64,000 nucleotides of DNA from an uncultured Sphingomonadaceae bacterium (GTDB lineage: Bacteria > Pseudomonadota > Alphaproteobacteria > Sphingomonadales > Sphingomonadaceae): contig CANNCV010000002.1 in assembly GCA_947503245.1 (NCBI GenBank), positions 1-64,000 of the forward strand, given 5' to 3'. The translations under genes were made by a program, and so were the position numbers. A model generated the notes under the pieces. It saw only the letters and a program-made list of their open reading frames with translations, was not told the DNA's origin and made no database searches. How positions within the stretch are numbered: the stretch's first letter is position 1; every line of letters starts with the position of its first letter. This document shows positions 7,838-16,581 of the stretch, piece by piece.

Positions 7838-9745
7838 TCATGCCCGGGCGACAGCCTCAGCGGCAATCATACGCGCCTCACTGCCAAGACCGACTGCATT
7901 AAGTGCTCGTACAATTTGGTAAAGATGGACAGGTGCCATTTGCGACCAATCTTCACCCTGCATTCCCGCAGCAGCCAGTAATACAACCAAAGCAGCATTA
8001 TTCTGGTCAACGGCTTGCTGCAAATGTTGTTGCCATTTGGTCGATTTTGACAAGGCAAAACCATATTCCTCGGCCAGTTCATTAGCGACACCATCAGACA
8101 TTCGATCAAGTGCCGAAAGGCCGGCAACCAGAAATGCAGCAGAGCGCTGACCATCACTGGCATCATTATCATAATATTCGCGAACATCTGCCTCACTGAC
8201 CTGCTGGTCTTGAGAAGCGCGGCCAACTTGTAACAATGCCCAACCTTTTGAGCCCGTTGGCACAATATTACTCCAACGCTGCGCATTGCGATCAAGGCCT
8301 GCAGAGAGCATCGAACCGATAAGCATATCCGCATCGTTGGCAAATTCCTCAGAAACAGGAATCGTTGCGGCGGCCCGCGCAGTCAGTACTTGAGTGCCAT
8401 AATTTTCCAATGGTTCAGTGTTGCTGTTCCACAATTGACGCATCGCCGCGACACGGCCCTGTATTTCGCGCAAAACATAAGCTTCACGCAGCAATGCCGT
8501 ACGCGCACGCAGCGGATCGTATAGGTCAGGCTGATCATAGGCTGCGCTAAACAGATCGACGATAGCGCTATTCGACAATCCACCAACAGCAGCGGCCTTA
8601 TAAGCTGCAGTGACGCGTCCATCCATGGTTACAGCCGGATTCAAAGCCCGCCACACATGAAATTTGCGTTCTGCATTATCGAAGAGATTTTCAGGTGGGT
8701 TGATCCCCGTTGCTGTCGATAATCCGAATCGCCAGCTTGTCAGCGTATCTACGCCGTCCCATTCGACTTTAACCGCACGGCGGCCATTGACCCCAGCGCC
8801 AACAACTTTCTCTGCCAACAGAAGATCGATATCCGATGCTATCTGATCATTTGAAGCACGGTCAATCTGCGCAGTTGCGGATGACGAATTGCCAGACATT
8901 GCCGAGCAAATGGCAATGATAAGCTGCCATTCGACTTCATCGCTTTCTGCAGCTCCGCCAGATGCTATGGGGCAAAAGGCTGTCAAATCACCGCTGGCCA
9001 ATGCTGCTTCACGCGCCACTTCAAATAATTTGCCCGAATAGCGCGATGCATCGACTTCCTGCACCAGATGCTTGGCTAGCACCCCTTCCCCCATATCCAG
9101 CAAAAGCCTTGATCGGGCTGCAACCCATTGGGTTTCCTGACTATCGCGAGGGGATATGAAACTGCTTACCAAGGTGCGGCGAAGCAGAATATGCCCCCAG
9201 CGCGAGACAATAGGTTCATCAATGCCATTGAGCAAACGCGTCAAAAACGCTCCGTTCACATTAGCAAGAGAATCCGCAGGAAAACCAGACTGCGCGGCTC
9301 CGATAAGACCAACTTGTGCCAATGATCGCTGAGCACGTCCCGGCAAACGCGATGGTGCCAAATCACTCGCCACCAAATCATCGGCAATATCAGCAACAAC
9401 ATCATTGGGAACGGGCGGCGTATCCGGATTGCTTGGCGCTGCAGGTGCAGCAGGACTTGCTTGCGGTGTATCGGGCTCGTCCGTTGGCACCACATTTCCG
9501 GTTGATGGCTCTTGAGGAGCAGTATTTTCAGGTGCCGCCGGTTGCTCCACAGGCGCAGAAGGCTGCGGCGTGGGATTAGCAGGTTGCTGAACAGGCGCAG
9601 CAGGTTGCTCAAACCCTGGAGGCAAAAGCGATTCCGGTTGATCTTGATCCTGTCCGTAACCAACACTTGCCAAACCAAGAGCAGAGCAGCAAATGCCGCT
9701 CATAAATGCGTAACGCAGGATCATACGATTCTTATGCGACGCCAT
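7838..9745 (-). CDS. Secreted protein of unknown function with Pro/Gln/Ala-rich linker
   Basis: This 635-residue protein begins with a signal peptide (about residues 1-31, basic start, hydrophobic core, then SVGYGQ). A low-complexity Pro/Gln/Ala/Glu linker spans roughly 38-115, followed by about 500 residues of Ala-rich, mostly helical sequence. I see no catalytic motif and no further membrane segment, so it is probably a periplasmic or envelope protein with a solenoid-like helical domain. It overlaps the preceding 45-codon gene by one base (TAATG) and is followed ten bases later by xerD, so the three look like one transcript. I do not recognise the family. Confidence 0.82.
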   Translation of the reverse strand: MASHKNRMILRYAFMSGICCSALGLASVGYGQDQDQPESLLPPGFEQPAAPVQQPANPTPQPSAPVEQPAAPENTAPQEPSTGNVVPTDEPDTPQASPAAPAAPSNPDTPPVPNDVVADIADDLVASDLAPSRLPGRAQRSLAQVGLIGAAQSGFPADSLANVNGAFLTRLLNGIDEPIVSRWGHILLRRTLVSSFISPRDSQETQWVAARSRLLLDMGEGVLAKHLVQEVDASRYSGKLFEVAREAALASGDLTAFCPIASGGAAESDEVEWQLIIAICSAMSGNSSSATAQIDRASNDQIASDIDLLLAEKVVGAGVNGRRAVKVEWDGVDTLTSWRFGLSTATGINPPENLFDNAERKFHVWRALNPAVTMDGRVTAAYKAAAVGGLSNSAIVDLFSAAYDQPDLYDPLRARTALLREAYVLREIQGRVAAMRQLWNSNTEPLENYGTQVLTARAAATIPVSEEFANDADMLIGSMLSAGLDRNAQRWSNIVPTGSKGWALLQVGRASQDQQVSEADVREYYDNDASDGQRSAAFLVAGLSALDRMSDGVANELAEEYGFALSKSTKWQQHLQQAVDQNNAALVVLLAAAGMQGEDWSQMAPVHLYQIVRALNAVGLGSEARMIAAEAVARA

Positions 9746-9882
9746 TATTCTTCGGCTTCCTCAGTTCCAGGTTTTGCAACCTCTGTCTCTATGCGGTTCA
9801 CAGTTTCCTCACCGCCTAGATAAAAGCCAACCCCGCTAAGAATCAGCAACAAAAGAACCAAGATGATAATTAAAAAACGCAT
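9745..9882 (-). CDS. Small single-pass membrane protein, 45 residues
   Basis: Starting at ATG 9882, the minus strand encodes a short basic start (MRF), a hydrophobic run of about 20 residues rich in Leu and Ile, a GGEE turn and an acidic tail ending TEEAEE. Its stop shares one base with the ATG of the next gene (TAATG), a sign of translational coupling, which is the main evidence that it is real. The ribosome site is weak (GAGCG nine bases upstream). It would sit in the inner membrane with its acidic tail outside, perhaps paired with the secreted protein that follows. The family is unknown to me. Confidence 0.65.
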   Translation of the reverse strand: MRFLIIILVLLLLILSGVGFYLGGEETVNRIETEVAKPGTEEAEE

Positions 9883-9990
9883 ATATTTCGCTCAGATACC
9901 TAATTAACCGTTTTTGGGCAAACATTGCTGTATTTTGCCGCCTATATGAAAGCGATGCTTGCCTAACATCTTTCCCCGATTATAGGCTAA

Positions 9991-10569
9991 GTGACGATGC
10001 AACAAGAACGAAAACCGGAATCTGACGACAAACTGTCAAAACTTAGCCACATGATCGACCGGCCAGTGGTTCTGGTCGGGCTTATGGGGTCTGGCAAAAC
10101 AACAATTGGCCGGCGATTGGCGACACAATTGAGTCTGCCCTTTGCTGATGCTGACGAAGAGATTGAGAAGGCCGCAAATCGTTCAGTCAGTGAAATCTTT
10201 GAAGAATTTGGCGAAGAGCATTTTCGCGATGGAGAGCGCCGTGTTATTGCGCGGCTGTGCGAAGAAAAACCCATGATTATCGCTACTGGAGGCGGCGCTT
10301 TTATCAATGATGACACCCGTGCGCTGATCAAAAAACGTGCCGTTTCTATCTGGCTTGATTGCGATATTAGGATTCTGGCCGAGAGGGTTTCACGAAAAAA
10401 TACACGTCCTTTATTGCGTGATAAAGACCCTGTTAAAGTTCTCACCGAATTGGCCGAGATACGCAATCCGCTTTATGCCGAAGCAGATATTCGTGTTTCG
10501 AGTATGAACGGGCCGCATGGCGCGGCTGTAAAATCTATCATGGGAGCGCTCATCAAATGGCTAAAATAG
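9991..10569 (+). CDS. aroK: Shikimate kinase
   Basis: This 192-residue protein phosphorylates shikimate at the 3-hydroxyl with ATP, the fifth step of the shikimate pathway, in the cytoplasm. It shows the Walker A loop GLMGSGKTT near residues 30-38, the shikimate-binding Asp in FADADEEIE, and the GGGAF loop with Arg in REGERRVI-like context. The start is either GTG 9991 (AGG five bases upstream) or ATG 9997, two codons inside. Its last 13 bases overlap aroB in another frame, so the pair is translationally linked. It diverges from the xerD group across a 108-base gap holding both promoters. Confidence 0.95.
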   Translation: MTMQQERKPESDDKLSKLSHMIDRPVVLVGLMGSGKTTIGRRLATQLSLPFADADEEIEKAANRSVSEIFEEFGEEHFRDGERRVIARLCEEKPMIIATGGGAFINDDTRALIKKRAVSIWLDCDIRILAERVSRKNTRPLLRDKDPVKVLTELAEIRNPLYAEADIRVSSMNGPHGAAVKSIMGALIKWLK

Positions 10570-11657
10570 AGCTGGCGCTAGATGGCCATAGCTATGCAAT
10601 CCACATTGAAGCAGGACTTTTTGAGGATATCGGACATCGGTTAGCGCAATATGCGTCGCGCGGCGCTTTGCACATCATAACTGACAAAAATGTCGGCGCA
10701 ATTTACGCGGACCATTTTACAGAGCAGCTTTCGGCGCAAGGCATATCAGCCCGCTTTTACATTTTGCCTGTCGGCGAGGACGCAAAAAGCTGGGGCGAGC
10801 TTGAGAAGCTGACAGATTGGTTGATCACCAATGAAGTTAACCGCAAGGACACAATCATCGCTCTGGGAGGCGGTGTTGTTGGTGACATAACCGGTTTTGC
10901 CAGTGCGATCATAAAGCGCGGCTGTCAGTTCGTACAAATACCGACGACATTATTGGCACAGGTCGATAGCTCGGTTGGCGGCAAAACCGCAATTAATAGC
11001 AAAGCCGGTAAGAATCTTGTTGGTGCCTTCCACCAACCCGTTGCCGTTTATATCGATCCTGATGTTCTTAAAACCCTGCCAGAAAGGCATATGCGCGCCG
11101 GATATGCGGAAGTCGTAAAATATGGCCTGATTAACGATGATAGCTTTTTTGATTGGTGCTGTAATAATGGCCAGAATATTCTGTCGCGCGATCCTGAAGC
11201 ATTGGAATATGCCATTGCGCATAGCGTGAAGGCAAAGGCAGATATTGTAGCCCAGGATGAACGTGAAACGGCGAATGTGCGCGCTTTGCTCAATCTGGGT
11301 CATACATTTGCCCATGCTCTAGAAGCCGAAACAGGATATTCTGATAAACTCTTCCATGGCGAAGCTGTCGCATTGGGCATGATATTGGCGCATGATTTCT
11401 CCGCGCAGCTTGGGCTTTGCTCTAAGGACGATGCCAAGCGCGTTGCCGAGCATATTGCTGCATCCGGCCTGCCTTCGAGTTTGACTGAACTAGGTTTAAC
11501 CAATAAAGGCGACATATTATTCGCCCATATGCAGCATGATAAGAAACGCGTTGGCGACACTCTGCCTTTCATATTAAGTAAAAGGATAGGTCGCGCCTTT
11601 TTTGCCGATAATATTGCAGCAGAAAGCGCAAAGGCTTTTCTGAAAGCCGCCAAATGA
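10557..11657 (+). CDS. aroB: 3-dehydroquinate synthase
   Basis: This 366-residue enzyme converts DAHP to 3-dehydroquinate using NAD and a divalent metal. It has the family's glycine-rich NAD loop GGGVVGDITGF, the PTTLLAQVDSSVGGKT block, and metal ligands in EVVKYGLI, GHTFAHALE and HGEAVALGM. The ATG at 10557 lies inside the last codons of aroK, and the aroK-aroB order is the common proteobacterial arrangement. The gene ends two bases before the stop of the convergent scaffold-protein gene; no terminator hairpin is visible. Confidence 0.97.
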   Translation: MAKIELALDGHSYAIHIEAGLFEDIGHRLAQYASRGALHIITDKNVGAIYADHFTEQLSAQGISARFYILPVGEDAKSWGELEKLTDWLITNEVNRKDTIIALGGGVVGDITGFASAIIKRGCQFVQIPTTLLAQVDSSVGGKTAINSKAGKNLVGAFHQPVAVYIDPDVLKTLPERHMRAGYAEVVKYGLINDDSFFDWCCNNGQNILSRDPEALEYAIAHSVKAKADIVAQDERETANVRALLNLGHTFAHALEAETGYSDKLFHGEAVALGMILAHDFSAQLGLCSKDDAKRVAEHIAASGLPSSLTELGLTNKGDILFAHMQHDKKRVGDTLPFILSKRIGRAFFADNIAAESAKAFLKAAK

Positions 11658-11659
11658 AA

Positions 11660-12097
11660 TTATATGTGGCTGTTTAGCAGGTTCAATATTGTCTTATAGG
11701 GCAGCATGATGGCGGCATGACGGGCACTATGGGGAGCAGCTGCGGCCAGCAGATGAAATTCCGGCCATTTTGCATAAATACCATCTGCATCCATTGCATC
11801 TGCACCTGCCAATAAAGACGATAGAGCCTCTGACATCGCGTTAATATGCTGAGCAGACTGACCGACAATATAATGGGCCATAATAGCCGCAGAGGCTTGC
11901 CCGAAGGCGCAGGCTTTCACATCCATACCAAAGCGAGAAATAGTGCCCTGCCCCTCAGTTTCAATCGCTATAGTCACGGCACTGCCGCACGGTTCTGCCC
12001 GCATAGTATCGCGCAGCAAAACATCATCATCGATAGGCCATTTATACAGCTCTGCAGACCAGCGCAGAAGCTCCCGGCTATATAAGGTCGCGCTCAT
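11660..12097 (-). CDS. NifU/IscU-like iron-sulfur scaffold family protein lacking the third cysteine
   Basis: This 145-residue protein has the NifU N-terminal/IscU-type fold signature: the first Cys in AEPCGSAV and the second in KACAFGQASAA. The third cluster-ligand Cys, normally in a R-x-x-C segment near the C-terminus, is Ala here (HSARHAAIML). It may bind a cluster with other ligands or have a different role. I chose ATG 12097; the frame continues to GTG 12133, with ATG 12121 between, and neither has a better ribosome site. It follows cvpA by about 48 bases on the same strand. Confidence 0.75.
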   Translation of the reverse strand: MSATLYSRELLRWSAELYKWPIDDDVLLRDTMRAEPCGSAVTIAIETEGQGTISRFGMDVKACAFGQASAAIMAHYIVGQSAQHINAMSEALSSLLAGADAMDADGIYAKWPEFHLLAAAAPHSARHAAIMLPYKTILNLLNSHI

Positions 12098-12145
12098 CTC
12101 AACACACCTGCCAATCCGCATATAGGGACGCACATAATATGAGAA

Positions 12146-12667
12146 TCATTGCGCAGCTGCGTCTGCATCTGTTTCGCTGGCGCGGCGCTCATCAATATAT
12201 TCGACCAAGGCATTGCTGGACGCATTGAGCAAAGGATAGGTGCGCGCACTGGTTATCCATTCAGGCGTTTCACGCGTGGCATATACGAATTGATAGACCA
12301 GATTGATGAGCAAGAATGCCAAGGTTGCAATTATTAGGCCTTTGACCATGCCGAAACCCATGCCCAGGACCCGATCAATGGGACCCAATGCTGAATCGCG
12401 AACCCCTTTGCCGATTCGTCCGGCAATAAAGCGCAATAGCAGATAGGTAATGGCAAAGATCAAAGCGTAAGACAGCAAAGAAGCCGCACCGGCGCCTGTC
12501 ACATAAGGGGCGACATAGAGCGCAACATCATCATGCAGATAGCCGACAGCAAATGTTGCTCCGGCAAAAGCAAATAGAGACAAGGCCTCTTGGACGAACC
12601 CACGGCCAAAACCGAGCACGCCCAGACCACCAAGCAAAATCAAAATGGCAATATCAAATATGGTCAC
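12146..12667 (-). CDS. cvpA: CvpA family inner membrane protein
   Basis: This 173-residue protein has four predicted membrane helices, at about 3-20, 30-50, 65-85 and 103-128, and the typical start FDIAILILLGGLGVLGFGRG. CvpA proteins are small inner-membrane proteins needed for colicin V production in E. coli and linked to envelope stress tolerance; the molecular activity is not settled. The start lies nine bases after radA, which indicates co-transcription. The hydrophilic C-terminus from about residue 140 is likely cytoplasmic. Confidence 0.92.
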   Translation of the reverse strand: MTIFDIAILILLGGLGVLGFGRGFVQEALSLFAFAGATFAVGYLHDDVALYVAPYVTGAGAASLLSYALIFAITYLLLRFIAGRIGKGVRDSALGPIDRVLGMGFGMVKGLIIATLAFLLINLVYQFVYATRETPEWITSARTYPLLNASSNALVEYIDERRASETDADAAAQ

Positions 12668-12676
12668 GCTAATGCG

Positions 12677-14074
12677 CTAATCATTTGAAAATATATGGTC
12701 AACGAGTTTTGCCAGACGATCAATCATTTGTACCGAAACAGGGCTATTTGCAGAGCCATTATCCGTTGCTGATGATGTGTTGGCGCTTTTGGCAATGGGC
12801 GAAACTGCTTTGGCAAAGCCCAATTTCCCGGCTTCACGCAAGCGGATATTTTGATGCGCAACTGCTCGCACCTCCCCCGAAAGCGCGATCTCACCAAAAT
12901 AAATGGCATCATTGGGCAGAGGTTTGTCCGCCAAGGCAGATATCAATGCCGCAGCAACCGCCAAATCGGCTGCGGGGTCCTGCACCCGGTAACCGCCAGC
13001 GATATTCAGATACACCTCGCAGCTTGTGAAATTTAAACCGCACCGCGCTTCCAAAACAGCCAATATCATCGCCAGACGGCCATTATCCCAACCAACAACA
13101 GCGCGGCGCGGCGTAGCACCGCTTGCCAGTTTGACAGTGAGGGCCTGAATTTCAACCAATACCGGCCTTGTCCCCTCCAAAGCTGGAAAGACTACTGCGC
13201 CGGGAACATCACTTTGCCGCTGAGTCAAAAATAATGATGATGGATTAGCAACCTCTACTAACCCTTCGCTTTCCATGGCGAACACGCCAATTTCATCAGT
13301 CGCGCCAAAGCGGTTTTTGATGCTGCGCAAAATCCGATATTGATGACTGCGCTCGCCTTCAAAGCTCAGCACAGTGTCAACCATATGTTCCAGCACACGC
13401 GGGCCAGCGATAGCTCCGTCTTTGGTGACATGGCCGACCAGCATCAAAGCCGTGCCGCTTTCTTTGGCATAGCGGATCAATTCTTGCGCGGATGCCCTTA
13501 CCTGACTGACCGTGCCTGGGGCACCTTCAATCCGGTCACTATGCATCGTTTGAATAGAATCAATGACTAGCATCTGCACATTATCAACGGCCTGTAGGGT
13601 CGAGAGAATATCACGCACAGATGTCGCCGCCGCCAGATGAATAGGCGCATCTGCCAAACCAAGACGTTTGCCGCGCAGACGCACTTGGTCGGCCGCTTCT
13701 TCTCCGCTAATATAAACAATATTTCCGCCTTTACGGGCCATTTCAGCGGCAGCCTGTAACAGCAAGGTCGATTTGCCAATACCCGGATCACCGCCCATCA
13801 AGATCGCAGAACCCGGGACGATACCGCCGCCCAGAACACGGTCCAGTTCCGCAACCTGACTGCCGATACGTTTCGGCGTTGGTATATCACTATCCAGTCT
13901 GGACAATGTGATTTTGCGGCCACCACGGCTCAAATCATGCTTGGCTGAGAAAACAGTCTCGCCCGCTTCCTCGATAAGGGTATTCCATTCCCCGCAATCC
14001 GCACATTGCCCCTGCCAACGCGGAGCAGTGCAACCACATTGCTGACATACATATTTTTTCTTTAACTTCGCCAT
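12677..14074 (-). CDS. radA: DNA repair protein RadA (Sms)
   Basis: This 465-residue protein has the full RadA architecture. An N-terminal C4 zinc finger (CQQCG ... CADCGEW, about 10-30) precedes a RecA-like ATPase with Walker A GGDPGIGKST, Walker B LVIDSIQT and the RadA-specific KNRFG motif, and a C-terminal Lon-like domain from about 290 (VLVEIQAL). It acts as a helicase-like branch migration factor in recombination repair. It is the first gene of a minus-strand group with cvpA and the scaffold protein, and diverges from the patatin gene across 127 bases. Confidence 0.97.
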   Translation of the reverse strand: MAKLKKKYVCQQCGCTAPRWQGQCADCGEWNTLIEEAGETVFSAKHDLSRGGRKITLSRLDSDIPTPKRIGSQVAELDRVLGGGIVPGSAILMGGDPGIGKSTLLLQAAAEMARKGGNIVYISGEEAADQVRLRGKRLGLADAPIHLAAATSVRDILSTLQAVDNVQMLVIDSIQTMHSDRIEGAPGTVSQVRASAQELIRYAKESGTALMLVGHVTKDGAIAGPRVLEHMVDTVLSFEGERSHQYRILRSIKNRFGATDEIGVFAMESEGLVEVANPSSLFLTQRQSDVPGAVVFPALEGTRPVLVEIQALTVKLASGATPRRAVVGWDNGRLAMILAVLEARCGLNFTSCEVYLNIAGGYRVQDPAADLAVAAALISALADKPLPNDAIYFGEIALSGEVRAVAHQNIRLREAGKLGFAKAVSPIAKSANTSSATDNGSANSPVSVQMIDRLAKLVDHIFSND

Positions 14075-14201
14075 GGTGGTAAATTAACAGAACATAATGA
14101 GAACGCAAGTCTTAGTGGCATTGCACGCCTGTTTATCTCCATTGTGACAGTTACTCAGAAAACCAGCTTGCCAGATCGATCATAACACGCGAATAAAAGG
14201 C

Positions 14202-16568
14202 ATGCGTCAAAAAGAGCTCAGACTTGCACTTATCTGTTATGGCGGCGTCAGCTTGGCCGTTTATATGCATGGCATCACCAAAGAAATCTGGCGATTAACG
14301 CGGGCTAGCCGGAATTTCCATGCCAATGAACCGCGTGTTTCACACAGTCAGGGCATTTACCGCGAATTGCTTGAAGAACTGTCCAATGAACACCGGCTAA
14401 AATTGCGTGTCATGCCCGACATTATTGCCGGGACCAGCGCTGGCGGTATTAACGGCATATATCTTGCCCAAGCCATCGCAACAGGGCAATCGCTGGAACC
14501 ATTGACTGATCTGTGGCTCGATTGCGCCGATATAGATATTTTGCTCGATCCTGACGCCCGGCCATTTTCACGCTTTAGCAAATTCTGGGCACAGCCGCTT
14601 GTCTGGCTTGCTTTGTCTAGGCCCGGGGGCACTGTTGAGCGCACCGTTGCCAAGGAAACACGCAACGAGGTCAAAACCAAATTGTCGCGATTGATTCGCG
14701 CACGCTGGTTCGCCCCGCCCTTTAGTGGTGTCGGCTTTTCCCGGCTTTTATATAATGCGTTTGATGCGATGGAAGCAGCAGAGCGCGGGCCCAAATTGCT
14801 CCCGACCGGTCAACCGCTTGACCTTTATGTGACGGTAACAGACTTTTTTGGCCATTTGGAGCGCATGCGCCTCAATAGCCCTTCCGAAGTTGTCGAGACT
14901 GAGCACAGGCTGACCATAGGTTTCACGGCAACGCGCGGCGAGAGCGATGTTCTGGGTGATAGCGCAGAATTGACCTTTGCTGCGCGCGCTACGGCGAGCT
15001 TTCCAGGCGCCTTCCCTCCGCTAACCGTGCATGAAATTGACCAATTGCTAAAATCCAAAGAGCGCGAATGGCCGGGGCGGGAAAACTTCTTAAAACGGAC
15101 CTATCCGCGGCAATATGCAACGGGTGAAGGTGAAGAAACCGTCTTGATCGATGGGGCCGTATTGACCAACGCACCTTTTGGTCAGGCCATGGATGCACTG
15201 AAGAACCGACCTGCACACCGCGAAGTTGATCGCCGCGTTGTCTATATCGACCCTAAGCCTGATTTTTATCAGCCACGCGACAAGGTCGATGAGAATGATG
15301 GTTCAAAGAAGAAAGCCGAGCGCAAAAAACGTTTGCCCGGTTTCTTTTCGACCATCTTTGGCGCGATTTCTGATATTCCGCGCGAACAGCCCATCCGCGA
15401 CAATCTGGAAATGATTGAAGATCGCAGCAACCGTGTACGGCGCATGCTGCAAATCACGGATAATCTGCGAGACGATGTCGAAGACGTTGTGAATAAGCTC
15501 TTTGGCAGGACATTTTTTCTCGATAGCCCTACGCCCAAGCGGCTTTCCCAATGGCGCAACAAAGCTCAGGCCAAAGCGGCCAATATGGCTGGCTTTACCT
15601 ATGCCGCTTATGGGCAGCTAAAATTAAACGGCATTATTGAAGATATTGTCGCATCGCTGCGCCGAGCATATCTGGAGCCTAGCGCGGTGTACCAATATGA
15701 AATGAGAGAGAAATTTTGGGAGCATCTCTCAGGACAGGGTCTCAATCACCTTGCCGACGCAAAAGGCGGCGCAACGGATGAGGCCATAGCCTTTTTCCGT
15801 GAGCATGATCTGGGTTTCCGTGTCAGAAGACTGCGCTTTCTTGCAAGGCGGCTGGGTAACGATATTGCCAAATCATCATCAGCTCCGCATCAAACTATCA
15901 TTGCGATGCATGACACCATCTATAATTGTCTCGCTCTCTATCTCGATGTTGAAGGGCGCGGCAGAGATGGCGAAGATTTTGCTGATATCGCCGCAATTGC
16001 GCTAGAGAATCCGCGTCTTGCTCTGGAGCGCCTTGGCAAAGCACGCAGCTTGCGTGACATTGATACTGTCATTGATACAAAATTAAGCGAGGCTTTAAGC
16101 TTATTGCCAAAACAGGAGCGGCGCGAGCTTCTGCTGGCCTATCTGGGTTTCCCATTTTACGACATTGCCACTTTGCCTTTGTTACAAGGGGAAGGCATGG
16201 ACGAATTTGACCCAATTAAAGTCGACCGTATTTCACCTGATGATGCGCAATCTATCCGCAAGGGCCGTGCTGACGCGACTTTGCGCGGCATTGAATTTAA
16301 CAGTTTCGGCGCGTTTTTTAGCCGCAGTTACCGCGAAAACGACTATATTTGGGGCCGCTTACACGGTGCTGAAAGAATGATTGATCTGGTCGTATCGACT
16401 TTGGATGGTGAGTCGCAAATGGCGGAAAAGCGCATACGCCATTATAAGAAATCCATGTTCCTCGCCATTTTGGACGAGGAACAGGAAAGATTGCCACTGA
16501 GCAAAAGACTGATCACCAAGATACGCGGCGAGGTTGAACAGTCATTCGCTGAAGGTTTGCACAATTGA
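14202..16568 (+). CDS. Patatin-like phospholipase family protein with long C-terminal extension
   Basis: The 788-residue protein begins with a patatin domain: the oxyanion segment YGGVSLAVYMHG (13-24), the nucleophile elbow GTSAG with Ser79, and the catalytic Asp in the DGA motif near residue 315. This is a Ser-Asp dyad lipid acyl hydrolase. About 430 residues follow, mostly charged helices, resembling the DUF3376-type extension of actinobacterial and alphaproteobacterial patatin-like proteins. There is no signal peptide, so it is probably cytoplasmic or peripheral to the membrane. The substrate is unknown. It ends 13 bases before the convergent hydrolase gene. Confidence 0.88.
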   Translation: MRQKELRLALICYGGVSLAVYMHGITKEIWRLTRASRNFHANEPRVSHSQGIYRELLEELSNEHRLKLRVMPDIIAGTSAGGINGIYLAQAIATGQSLEPLTDLWLDCADIDILLDPDARPFSRFSKFWAQPLVWLALSRPGGTVERTVAKETRNEVKTKLSRLIRARWFAPPFSGVGFSRLLYNAFDAMEAAERGPKLLPTGQPLDLYVTVTDFFGHLERMRLNSPSEVVETEHRLTIGFTATRGESDVLGDSAELTFAARATASFPGAFPPLTVHEIDQLLKSKEREWPGRENFLKRTYPRQYATGEGEETVLIDGAVLTNAPFGQAMDALKNRPAHREVDRRVVYIDPKPDFYQPRDKVDENDGSKKKAERKKRLPGFFSTIFGAISDIPREQPIRDNLEMIEDRSNRVRRMLQITDNLRDDVEDVVNKLFGRTFFLDSPTPKRLSQWRNKAQAKAANMAGFTYAAYGQLKLNGIIEDIVASLRRAYLEPSAVYQYEMREKFWEHLSGQGLNHLADAKGGATDEAIAFFREHDLGFRVRRLRFLARRLGNDIAKSSSAPHQTIIAMHDTIYNCLALYLDVEGRGRDGEDFADIAAIALENPRLALERLGKARSLRDIDTVIDTKLSEALSLLPKQERRELLLAYLGFPFYDIATLPLLQGEGMDEFDPIKVDRISPDDAQSIRKGRADATLRGIEFNSFGAFFSRSYRENDYIWGRLHGAERMIDLVVSTLDGESQMAEKRIRHYKKSMFLAILDEEQERLPLSKRLITKIRGEVEQSFAEGLHN

Positions 16569-16581
16569 AGTGCTCGCGATT

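Noticed and set aside
9256-9678. 140-residue open frame on the minus strand
   Set aside because: It lies entirely within the Pro-rich part of the secreted protein in another frame and has no ribosome site.
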